From JADJLQ01 sp034439915 (GTDB taxonomy: Bacteria > Bacteroidota > Bacteroidia > Chitinophagales > Saprospiraceae), in contig JAWXBI010000122.1 of the NCBI GenBank assembly GCA_034439915.1, forward strand, positions 1-8,516: 8,516 bases of DNA. The letters are read 5' to 3'. This document shows positions 1-6,774 of this stretch, piece by piece. The stretch's first letter is position 1, and each line of letters begins with the position of its first letter. The notes beneath the pieces were generated by a model. That model ran no database searches. It was not told the origin of the DNA and saw only the letters and a program-made list of their open reading frames with translations. The position numbers and the translations under genes are program-made.

Positions 1-436
1 AATAACCAAATGCTACCCCGGTAAAGAACAGCAAGGAACAAATCCCGACCACGCCCCGTATAGTTTTTTGTTCTTTTTCATACAGTCCGGGTTTAATAAA
101 CTTCCACAGCTCCCACAATATGTAGGGAAATGAAATGATGACCCCCAGCCAAAAGGAGGAAACCATATGCATCATAAACTGCTCACCGACATCCCGGGTG
201 ATGAATTCAATCTCATCCGGCCCAAAACACAGCTTCTCCGACAGATTGCAAAAAAAACGATAAGTAAAAAAATCTTTTTCGGTAGGGGCCAAAATAATTT
301 GATTCCAGACAAAATCTTTGGAGAGAAAAACGACGATCGTGAAAACGATGACGGATGCCAATGCCCTGATAATATTCCACCGGAGCTCTTCCAGGTGATC
401 CAGAAAGGACATTTCCTTGTCGACTTTGTTTTTCAT
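1..436 (-). CDS. tatC: Sec-independent protein translocase TatC, N-terminal part (cut by left window edge)
   Basis: TatC is the integral inner-membrane receptor of the twin-arginine translocation pathway; it binds RR signal peptides and, with TatA-type proteins, exports folded proteins. The reverse strand reads open from an ATG at 436-434 to the window edge, giving 145 residues of a protein usually about 250-300 long in this phylum. The conserved cytoplasmic N-terminus FLDHLEELR is at residues 11-19, followed by membrane helix 1 (about 22-38). A periplasmic stretch of about 50 residues follows, then helix 2 (about 92-108) and the family signature FIKPGLYEKE at 113-122. F113 and E122 align by spacing with E. 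coli F94 and E103, the latter important for signal-peptide binding. Helix 3 begins near 127. The periplasmic loop, with an FFTYRFFC segment, is long, as I recall for Bacteroidota TatC. The gene is divergent from the next one. Identification is firm; the rest of the gene lies outside the window. Confidence 0.95.
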   Translation of the reverse strand, partial: MKNKVDKEMSFLDHLEELRWNIIRALASVIVFTIVVFLSKDFVWNQIILAPTEKDFFTYRFFCNLSEKLCFGPDEIEFITRDVGEQFMMHMVSSFWLGVIISFPYILWELWKFIKPGLYEKEQKTIRGVVGICSLLFFTGVAFGY

Positions 437-446
437 TTTAGGTGGG

Positions 447-454
447 CAAAAATA
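447..454 (-). promoter_or_regulatory. Possible -7 promoter element of tatC (TATTTTTG on the minus strand)
   Basis: The plus strand reads CAAAAATA, so the minus strand carries TATTTTTG, a full match to the Bacteroidota -7 consensus TAnnTTTG. It lies only 10 bases before the tatC start codon, so a transcript from it would have an almost absent leader. I see no convincing -33 TTTG at the right distance. In AT-rich DNA such an octamer can occur by chance, so this is tentative. Confidence 0.3.
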
Positions 455-539
455 AAGGCAATATTCGGTTTATCATTAATTTTAATCGAAAGGTCGCTTT
501 AATTCGAACGAATCGGCCAAATTGCAGGCCATTATAAAT

Positions 540-576
540 TTTGGAATTCAACTCATAAGCAATATTGTTATTTTTG
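540..576 (+). promoter_or_regulatory. Probable promoter of the T9SS cargo gene
   Basis: A TAnnTTTG match (TATTTTTG) is at 569-576 and a TTTG that could serve as the -33 element is at 540-543. The 25-base spacing is somewhat longer than usual for Bacteroidota sigma-A promoters. Transcription would start near 581-584, leaving a leader of about 28 bases before the GTG at 611. The position and octamer are good; the long spacing lowers confidence. Confidence 0.45.
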
Positions 577-610
577 CGTTCTCTTTGTACATCAATTTTC
601 CTTCATCTGC

Positions 611-1825
611 GTGAACGTGTTCCGAATTCTACTTTATTTTATTGTTATTTGCCCTGTAATCTCCTCATATGGACAAACGGATAAAAACCTGGTGGCCCAT
701 TTCTCGTTTGATTCCTGCAATGTCAACGAAAAAAATAACGTGCTCAAAGGCCAAACCGTCGGATCTCCGGTATGTGAGTGCGGGGTGAGCGGATCGGCCT
801 TAAAATGGAGCGGAGGATTCAATTTTGCAGATTGGGAAGGAACACCGCTAAACAACTTCTTCGCCAATGACTTTTCGGTGAGTTTCTATTTTAAACCCGA
901 TCCCATTACCGGCACCATAGATATCTTGTCCAAGCGGGAAAATTGCGGAATTGACAGCTTATTTGCAATACGGTATGTTTCGGATCAAAACACCATAGTC
1001 GCTGAATTGGTCCAGCGCGTTGATCAAAACGGAACATTATCCGGTAAATTACCCGCCAATTCCTGTTGGTACCACGTGGTGTTCATCAAATCAGGAAACC
1101 GACTGATATTATATATTAACGGTGAAGAAAAAGGCTCCAGGATCAACAACTATACTATCATACTTCAAAACAAAGCCAGATTGGCGCTGGCCAATAGTCC
1201 TTGCCTGACCGTTACTGATCGCAGATTTGCCGGGAGCCTGGACGAATTAAAACTATTTAATAAGGCGCTGAACCGGGATGAAGTCAAAGCGCTTTATGTG
1301 CGCACCGATCACCTGGCAACCCGGGATACCGTCATATTTAAAGGAGGCAGGGTTCCTGTTAGGTTTAATTCTGTCTGTCCCTCAATAAGTCAGTGGTCCC
1401 CGATCCGGGGTGTTTCAGATCCGAACAAAAACAACCCTTTCCTTACCCCGGACTCTACCACCAATTTTGTTTTAAAATCGACTTTTGGATCCTGCACAGT
1501 CCGCGATACCTTAAAAGTAATTGTAATCGACGCCGCCAGTCTGGATTGTGAAAATGTAAACCTTCCCAATGCTTTTACACCCAATGCAGATGGACTGAAT
1601 GATGTTTTTAGGATCAACAATCCCTATGTAATCGAAAGTCTCCAGCAATTTGAAATATTTGACCGATGGGGAGAAAAAGTATTTGGAAGCAATGATGCCT
1701 TGGGTTATTGGGATGGTATTTTCAGAAGTCAACCCGTTAATCCGGGAATTTTCATTTATCATCTGAAGTATACCTGTCAGGGGACAGTAAAACATAAAAG
1801 CGGTAGCCTGACCCTCATTAGGTAG
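611..1825 (+). CDS. Secreted LamG-like (concanavalin-type lectin) protein with T9SS type B C-terminal sorting domain
   Basis: This 404-residue protein is exported by Sec, then carried over the outer membrane by the type IX secretion system. A signal peptide covers about residues 1-21, with a hydrophobic core at 6-18 and likely cleavage near SYG-Q. Residues 27-229 look like a LamG/jelly-roll lectin domain (Laminin_G_3 type): LVAHFSFD near its start, FSVSFYFK in the middle and the typical ending DELKLFNKALNRDEVKALY. A short Ig/PKD-like linker (about 238-306) follows. The last ~88 residues are a gliding-motility-associated CHU_C sorting domain, with LPNAFTPNADGLNDVF at 318-333, FEIFDRWGEKVF at 347-358 and GYWDG at 365-369. 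Translation begins at GTG: the frame has no internal methionine and I saw no in-frame ATG in the roughly 50 bases upstream. A GTG at 617 is the only close alternative. The role is probably adhesion or glycan binding at the cell surface; the ligand is unknown. Confidence 0.9.
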   Translation: MNVFRILLYFIVICPVISSYGQTDKNLVAHFSFDSCNVNEKNNVLKGQTVGSPVCECGVSGSALKWSGGFNFADWEGTPLNNFFANDFSVSFYFKPDPITGTIDILSKRENCGIDSLFAIRYVSDQNTIVAELVQRVDQNGTLSGKLPANSCWYHVVFIKSGNRLILYINGEEKGSRINNYTIILQNKARLALANSPCLTVTDRRFAGSLDELKLFNKALNRDEVKALYVRTDHLATRDTVIFKGGRVPVRFNSVCPSISQWSPIRGVSDPNKNNPFLTPDSTTNFVLKSTFGSCTVRDTLKVIVIDAASLDCENVNLPNAFTPNADGLNDVFRINNPYVIESLQQFEIFDRWGEKVFGSNDALGYWDGIFRSQPVNPGIFIYHLKYTCQGTVKHKSGSLTLIR

Positions 1826-1856
1826 GACAATCTTGTTTTTAATCCAGCCGGATGTT

Positions 1857-4448
1857 TTACTCCGCGCGCTGAATAGTCGACCCGGCTATCGCAGAAGAAA
1901 AGAACAGGGTATTCAGAAACAATTTATTGGTGCCATACCAAAATGCCCTGAAATTTGGATTATCCGGAATACAAATTACCTTACCTGCACCGGTACCACT
2001 GACCAAAACAGCTGCGGAGTTTTTTAATTGATCCAGATTGGTTTTGGTAATGTATCCGCTTAAAAGTGGATTCGATGTATATCGGAACGGGGCTGCATAA
2101 GCGTTTTTGGGTGTTTCCAGATAAATCCTGTTCGATCGGAACAAGGGTAGGTTTTTCCCGGAATAACCGTAAGCCAACGGATGGGTTTCATCAAAGTAAG
2201 TATTAAAGATCGCCCCTGCTACGAGATCGGAACCCCCGTCTGCACTCACATTGGCATATGGTCTCATAGGCACTTCACCGCTTTTTATTTCAAAGGAGGA
2301 CACATTGGCTTTGGTAGTTGCTGCACAAATCCCCTGGCTGTTCAACCAGGTAATCGCCCTTCCCATAGCTACGATATTGCCACCCGAGGCCACCCATGAT
2401 TTTATCCTGGCGCTCGTGCCTGCAGAAATCAATTGATATACTCCGTCGACCATAACCAGCGTTGTATAATCTTCAAATTTAAAGGCATTTAAACCGGACA
2501 CGTCGAGGAGTGCCAGCGGCATAGACATCCTGTCATCTAATAAATGCCATACCTCACCGGCATCGTTGGCGTCAACGCCATCTCCCACGATCATGGCTAC
2601 TTTGGGTAGACTCAGTACCGTGGAAGAAGGACTGCCGAGATCAATTCCATTTAACGAAAGCCCTTTGGAAAGCGGGGCAATGGACACCGCACAATCTGAA
2701 GCAATTTCTTTCAAAAGAGAAAATAACTGATCACCGGTATGTCGTTGATGCTGCACCGGAATGAGGAGGGTGCCCCTTTTAAAAGTCTTAAGTCCTGAAA
2801 GGGTTTCTATTTCAAACTCGTCATGCATCAGTCGCACCCTGATTTGTTCGTTCAACAAACGATATAATGCTTTTGGGGCATAATACGTGTCCCATTCGAG
2901 GGCATAAGCATAAGTTCCCTTGTTTTGAAGGGTATAGTTTAGTGTTGGCAACCGGTTGATTTCCTCTCCCAGGAGGCTGGATATATTATCTGTTGTATTC
3001 AGTTCCTTATGCTCGAGATTAAATGCGAGCGGGTAAGACCAGGCACTGATATCGTAAAACAAGCTGTCTTCAAATGTGGTTCTTTTCTCAAACATACCTT
3101 TTACCAATCGATACTGGAGTTGATTCGTCGGCACCAGGTAACCGGTTTCCGTGGTGATCGAATTCAGATTACTTTTCAGTTTATATACCTTAACCTGGTT
3201 TGCTAATAAGATATCTAAAAACTGGTTTATAATAGCCTGGTCCTTGCCAGCGCTGAACACATAACCTTTGACAGGATCTTGTCCTGCTTCTTCCAGCGCT
3301 GTTTTATAAAAATCACGTTGATAATTGAGCAATTTTGTACGCATACCTACGGCGGCTTTATGAGTTGAAAACGAGGCTCTGACCTGATTTCTGGCAGCAA
3401 ACGCCAGGGTGAGCAAGCCATTGGAAGTTGTCTGGGCGTGACCGCGAGCACTGGCCTGTTCAAATAAGATACCCACTGCTCCATTGACATCGGGGTAGGT
3501 AGAACCTTTGCCATAATAATAATCATCGTACCCTTCACGGGTATAATATAAGGAACCAATAGCATCCAGGGATTCCCCATGGTACCGACCGATTTCTTTG
3601 GTCAGTTGTTGGTTAAGTTTTGGGGTATTGGGATTGACCCGGGTGGGTTCTCCCGGCATAAAAAAGAAAGTGGCATTGGACCCCATTTCGTGGTGATCGG
3701 TCAACACATTTGGCCTCCACTGATGATATAATCTTACCCTGCCTTTGGATTCCGGCAATTGCTGGGGCATCCAATCCCGGTTAAGGTCAAACCAGTAGTG
3801 GTTGGTCCTTCCCCTCGGCCAGGGTTCATTAAATTCCCTGGTGGTGGGGTCACTCACGGTGGTTTGACTTTTATGTGAATTGACCCAGTTGGAGAATCGC
3901 TGCACGCCGTCCGGGTTAAAACAAGGGTCGAAAAGAATAATTGTTTTATCCAGCAACTCATTGATCTCAGCATTTTGGCCGGCTGCCAGATAATAGGCCA
4001 TTGCCAGCGCTGCATTACTGCCACTGGCTTCATTTCCATGTATACTGTATCCCTGATAGAGGACCAGGGGCACGTCGTCAACATTTAATCGCGCTGATTG
4101 TTTGGGGTCAGACAGGCTGAGATGCCTGAGCCGCAGGGTTTCCAGCTGGCCCTGATTTTTTTCACTCGTAATGATCAGGCAGATCAATGGCCTTTGTTCA
4201 AAACTCCGCGCATATTCAATTAATTTGATTCTTTTGCTTTCGCCCGCCAGTTGTTTCATATAATAATACAATTGATCATGGCTGACATGCCGTTCACCTA
4301 CCTCATACCCCAAAAAGGCAGCAGGTTTGGTGATGGTCTGATCATAAGGGATATCAGGAAGAAAATAATTGAGTTGAGGAAGGTTCTGAGCAGGGGTTAT
4401 TTGGATAACCGCAACCATCCATATCAGCGTGAGAACAATTCTTTTCAT
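1857..4448 (-). CDS. Secreted M14-family zinc carboxypeptidase with C-terminal GATase1-like domain
   Basis: This is an 863-residue Sec-exported metallopeptidase expected to remove residues from peptides in the periplasm or outside the cell. The signal peptide spans about 1-20 (core IVLTLIWMVAVIQI, likely cut at PA-Q). The M14 catalytic domain covers about 50-370. The zinc pair is in HGNE (H137, E140), and H253 in DHHEMG is the probable third ligand. The N223-R224 pair in DLNRDW fits the substrate-carboxylate-binding Asn-Arg, and E330 in GILFEQAS fits the catalytic glutamate. Residues about 615-700 resemble a class I glutamine-amidotransferase fold (VAMIVGDG, then ASGGNIVAMGRA), with no obvious catalytic Cys, so probably structural. 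The C-terminus keeps the NPNFRAFWYGTNKLFLN motif I associate with this architecture. No T9SS sorting domain is visible. The gene converges with the T9SS cargo gene 31 bp away and has its own upstream promoter, so it is probably monocistronic. The exact substrate cannot be read from the sequence. Confidence 0.92.
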   Translation of the reverse strand: MKRIVLTLIWMVAVIQITPAQNLPQLNYFLPDIPYDQTITKPAAFLGYEVGERHVSHDQLYYYMKQLAGESKRIKLIEYARSFEQRPLICLIITSEKNQGQLETLRLRHLSLSDPKQSARLNVDDVPLVLYQGYSIHGNEASGSNAALAMAYYLAAGQNAEINELLDKTIILFDPCFNPDGVQRFSNWVNSHKSQTTVSDPTTREFNEPWPRGRTNHYWFDLNRDWMPQQLPESKGRVRLYHQWRPNVLTDHHEMGSNATFFFMPGEPTRVNPNTPKLNQQLTKEIGRYHGESLDAIGSLYYTREGYDDYYYGKGSTYPDVNGAVGILFEQASARGHAQTTSNGLLTLAFAARNQVRASFSTHKAAVGMRTKLLNYQRDFYKTALEEAGQDPVKGYVFSAGKDQAIINQFLDILLANQVKVYKLKSNLNSITTETGYLVPTNQLQYRLVKGMFEKRTTFEDSLFYDISAWSYPLAFNLEHKELNTTDNISSLLGEEINRLPTLNYTLQNKGTYAYALEWDTYYAPKALYRLLNEQIRVRLMHDEFEIETLSGLKTFKRGTLLIPVQHQRHTGDQLFSLLKEIASDCAVSIAPLSKGLSLNGIDLGSPSSTVLSLPKVAMIVGDGVDANDAGEVWHLLDDRMSMPLALLDVSGLNAFKFEDYTTLVMVDGVYQLISAGTSARIKSWVASGGNIVAMGRAITWLNSQGICAATTKANVSSFEIKSGEVPMRPYANVSADGGSDLVAGAIFNTYFDETHPLAYGYSGKNLPLFRSNRIYLETPKNAYAAPFRYTSNPLLSGYITKTNLDQLKNSAAVLVSGTGAGKVICIPDNPNFRAFWYGTNKLFLNTLFFSSAIAGSTIQRAE

Positions 4449-4457
4449 TCGTAAATT

Positions 4458-4473
4458 TTAAGCAATTGCTCAA
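4458..4473. repeat. Palindrome AGCAATTGCT with near-symmetric flanks, at the predicted peptidase transcription start
   Basis: Bases 4461-4470 read AGCAATTGCT, a perfect 10-bp palindrome. Adding three bases on each side keeps two of three pairs matched, giving a 16-bp imperfect dyad. It sits between the predicted -7 element (4471-4478) and the start codon (4448) of the peptidase gene, where a bound repressor could block transcription. The dyad is plainly present; an operator role is inference only. Confidence 0.35.
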
Positions 4474-4478
4474 ATATA
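4471..4478 (-). promoter_or_regulatory. Predicted -7 promoter element of the M14 peptidase gene (TATATTTG)
   Basis: The plus strand reads CAAATATA, giving TATATTTG on the minus strand, a full match to the Bacteroidota consensus TAnnTTTG. It lies 22 bases before the ATG of the peptidase, leaving a short leader of about 15-20 bases. At the expected -33 distance there is a run of seven T on the minus strand rather than a clear TTTG, so the upstream element is weak. Confidence 0.5.
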
Positions 4479-4629
4479 GATTAAGTTTTTTGGCTTAAAA
4501 AAAGTTTAAACCCTTAGCCATCCGATATGGGCTTTCCATTTCATTAATGTCCCTTAAGCCGGCTATCATTTTTTGAGGGGGTGGTGATTTGAAAGTTTCT
4601 ATCTATTCAGTATTGGTTAAATTTACAGG

Positions 4630-4938
4630 ATGGAAAGTACCCTCATGTACCTGATTATTTTTTTATTTGTTCTCCTGCTGGGGGTCAATATCTATTTCCG
4701 CATTAAGGTAATTCGCGCCTTTAATCTGTTGAAAAATCAACGAATACAATTCGATGCTGCTCTGGTTTTTCAAAAAGAAAAATTAAAAAACGAAGTGCTC
4801 AATAAGTATCCTGCTCAGGCCGATACCATTCTCTCTTTTGCGCGCTATTTAAAATATTCGATCTCGATGGCTATTGTACTGATAGCCCTCATCACCTTAT
4901 TTGGCGGGGTTTTGATGTATTACAGACAACATGGATAA
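4630..4938 (+). CDS. Small two-helix membrane protein of unknown function
   Basis: I do not recognise a family for this 102-residue protein. It has a hydrophobic N-terminal helix at about 6-23 and a second at about 76-97. The central stretch of about 50 residues is polar, helix-prone and rich in Lys and Arg (RIKVIRAFNLLKNQR at 24-38). By the positive-inside rule this loop should face the cytoplasm, with both ends outside. There is no lipobox and no cleavable signal peptide is evident. It is the first gene of the four-gene operon, and its TAA stop lies inside the next gene: the two overlap by 8 bases (4931-4938). A near-consensus TAAATTTA at 4618-4625 is too close to the ATG to be a convincing promoter, so I call none. 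The overlap and the membrane setting suggest an accessory part in the glycan process encoded downstream, but this is inference. Confidence 0.8.
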   Translation: MESTLMYLIIFLFVLLLGVNIYFRIKVIRAFNLLKNQRIQFDAALVFQKEKLKNEVLNKYPAQADTILSFARYLKYSISMAIVLIALITLFGGVLMYYRQHG

Positions 4939-5929
4939 AAACAGGGTAAGCGTGGCCTTGATCGGTGCCGGTCACCTCGGCAAGGTTCATATTCAATGTA
5001 TGAAGCAGGTCCCTGATATTCAGCTTGCAGGTGTTTGGGATATCCAGGAATCTATAAAAAAACAAGTTGCCCTCGAACACGGCATTGAATGTTATGAACG
5101 GGAAGAACAAATCTTTTCTTCGGTGGATGCCCTGGTTATTGCAAGTCCTACGGTGACGCATTTTGAATGGGCGCTCAAGGGAATAAAGCGGGGCAAACAT
5201 ATATTTATAGAAAAACCAGCCACTGCAACCGTGGCGGAATGTAATCTCCTCGAAACCGCACTTCTTGGAAAAAACCTGGTTTGTCAGGTCGGCCATGTAG
5301 AACGTTTTAACCCGGCTTACCTGGCCATAAAAGATCAGGTCAGCAGGCCTTTGTTTATTGAAGGGCACAGGTTGGCAGAATTTAAACCACGTGGTACAGA
5401 TGTCTCCGTCATCATGGACCTGATGATCCATGATATCGACCTCGTCCTCAGCCTGGTCAAAGAACCTTTAACAGATATTCGCGCAAATGGAGTCGCCGTG
5501 ATGAGCCCAACCCCCGATATTTGTAATGCCAGGCTGGAATTCCGGTCAGGTACGGTGGCAAACCTCACCGCCAGCAGGATTTCACTTAAACAAATGAGAA
5601 AACTAAGGATTTTCCAATCGGATGCTTATATCGGAATGGACTTATTAAAAAAAGAATCCCAGATTGTTAGGATTCAATCGGAAGCCCCCGAAAATCATCC
5701 CTTTGCCTGGCCGGTTGAAACCGGTTATGGAACTAAATTTATCCGGATGGATATGCCGGAAACTTTGCCTAATAACGCCATTGTCGATGAATTAAAAGCT
5801 TTTGCCCATGCTATAATTTATCATTCACCGGTGGCCGTGAGCCTCATGGATGGGCGGCGTGCTTTGGAAGTGGCTGAAGCCATATTAATTTGTATACATG
5901 AACAGTCTTCCCGGATAAACTTGGAATGA
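4931..5929 (+). CDS. Gfo/Idh/MocA family NAD(P)-dependent oxidoreductase, probably acting on a sugar or sugar nucleotide
   Basis: This 332-residue cytoplasmic enzyme belongs to the Gfo/Idh/MocA dehydrogenases, which oxidise or reduce sugar hydroxyls using a nicotinamide cofactor. The Rossmann nucleotide-binding motif GAGHLG is at residues 12-17 and the family's EKP motif, with its catalytic lysine, at 94-96. Then come GHVERFNPA (121-129) and DLMIHDIDL (163-171), which carries the His-Asp pair usual in the active site. The GHVERFNPA and MIHDIDL motifs resemble what I recall of UDP-GlcNAc 3-dehydrogenases of the GnnA type. However, no aminotransferase (GnnB) or lpxA gene is adjacent, so the substrate stays open. 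The ATG lies inside the preceding gene and the TGA shares ATGA with the start of the next one, indicating translational coupling. Linkage to a sugar-phosphate transferase downstream supports a role in making a sugar precursor for a surface glycan. Confidence 0.9.
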   Translation: MDKNRVSVALIGAGHLGKVHIQCMKQVPDIQLAGVWDIQESIKKQVALEHGIECYEREEQIFSSVDALVIASPTVTHFEWALKGIKRGKHIFIEKPATATVAECNLLETALLGKNLVCQVGHVERFNPAYLAIKDQVSRPLFIEGHRLAEFKPRGTDVSVIMDLMIHDIDLVLSLVKEPLTDIRANGVAVMSPTPDICNARLEFRSGTVANLTASRISLKQMRKLRIFQSDAYIGMDLLKKESQIVRIQSEAPENHPFAWPVETGYGTKFIRMDMPETLPNNAIVDELKAFAHAIIYHSPVAVSLMDGRRALEVAEAILICIHEQSSRINLE

Positions 5930-6774
5930 GATACCTGATCTGTTTTATTTTCATCGGCCCACTGTTTTCCTGTAATTGGGGTGAATTTAAAAAGCTGGAC
6001 CCTGCTTTTCTAAAAATAGACGCGGTCCATGTTCAGAATTCATCCTCTACCTTGGAAACCTTCCATGCCGTGGAGGATCTTTGGGTTTTTCTGGACGACG
6101 TATATATCGGCACGTATCCGGTTTTAACCGAGATTCCAGTATTGGATCAAGGCCCGGGTAAATTAATTCGCATTTTCCCTGGAATCCGGGAGTTTGGCAT
6201 AAGGTCCAGGGCAGAAATTTATAATCTTATGGATCCTTTCACCGTTCCAACCGATCTGCAACCGGGGGCCGTCTATTCCATTGCCCCTTTGTTTAAGTAC
6301 AAACTAAATAATAAAGCCTTGTTTTTCGAAGATTTTGAAAACAACAACCAGTTTATTAATGACCTGGATCACGATAAAACAAATCATCTTACGAGGTCGA
6401 CGCTCACCAGACAGGAGGGTGATTTTTCCGGAATGATCGTCAATGATGTCCAACACCCGGTCACCGAAGCGGGCACCTCTGGTATCAGGATTCCCACGTC
6501 GGCTTTTCTGGAGTTAAGTTTTAAATCAACCCATGATTTTAATATAGGGGTCAATACCATAAATGGCTCCAATCAAAACAAAAATTACTTTTTAGTATTA
6601 AAAGCCACCCCGGCATGGAAAAAAGTATATATCCCTTTACGGGAGGTGGTGGATCAAAACCTGGAATTGGTATATCAATTATTGGTCAGATCAGAATTCC
6701 GTCCGGATCCGGCTTCCCCGGTATCCGTGGACACCTTGTTTTTAGATTATCTTAAAATCATTTCGTTGCCTTGA
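5926..6774 (+). CDS. Uncharacterised lipoprotein encoded between oxidoreductase and sugar transferase
   Basis: This 282-residue protein has a short lipoprotein signal peptide ending in lipobox LFSC, with C16 as the lipidated cysteine, so it should be anchored in the periplasm or at the outer membrane. I do not recognise a named family. Two parts can be seen. Residues about 30-125 hold DLWVFLDDVYIGTYP (51-65) and PGIREFGI (85-92), resembling a PEGA-like beta domain in which a short strand describes a decoration and a turn reads Asp-Asp-x-Tyr-Ile-Gly. Residues about 130-280 start with FFEDFEN and are rich in alternating hydrophobic residues (FLVLKATPAWKKVYIPL at 222-238, VDTLFLDYLKII at 268-279), fitting a jelly-roll or galactose-binding-like beta sandwich. 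No catalytic motif is evident. It overlaps both neighbours by four bases (ATGA upstream, TTGA downstream). A role in binding or exporting the glycan made by the operon is a guess. Confidence 0.82.
   Translation: MRYLICFIFIGPLFSCNWGEFKKLDPAFLKIDAVHVQNSSSTLETFHAVEDLWVFLDDVYIGTYPVLTEIPVLDQGPGKLIRIFPGIREFGIRSRAEIYNLMDPFTVPTDLQPGAVYSIAPLFKYKLNNKALFFEDFENNNQFINDLDHDKTNHLTRSTLTRQEGDFSGMIVNDVQHPVTEAGTSGIRIPTSAFLELSFKSTHDFNIGVNTINGSNQNKNYFLVLKATPAWKKVYIPLREVVDQNLELVYQLLVRSEFRPDPASPVSVDTLFLDYLKIISLP

Noticed and set aside
167..502. Plus-strand open frame of 111 codons
   Set aside because: It lies antisense to tatC, whose minus-strand translation has unmistakable family motifs; the plus-strand product has no recognisable feature.
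1846..1887. AGCCGG ... CCGGCT inverted repeat near the convergent gene ends, considered as a shared terminator
   Set aside because: The arms are only 6 bp and 30 bases apart, partly inside the peptidase coding region, with no T-run directly following.
1833..2027. Plus-strand open frame of 64 codons across the convergent gene junction
   Set aside because: It mostly lies antisense to the peptidase C-terminus, with no signal peptide, motif or ribosome-binding context.
4481..4511. TTAAG...CTTAA repeat and GTTTAAAC palindrome upstream of the peptidase gene
   Set aside because: Short, AT-rich and common by chance; no position relative to a promoter that suggests a role.
4618..4625. TAAATTTA as a promoter of the four-gene operon
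   Set aside because: It lacks the final G of TAnnTTTG and lies 4 bases before the start codon, which leaves no room for a normal transcription start.
4892..5431. Minus-strand open frame of 179 codons
   Set aside because: It is antisense to the Gfo/Idh/MocA oxidoreductase, which has all family motifs; the antisense product shows no coherent domain.
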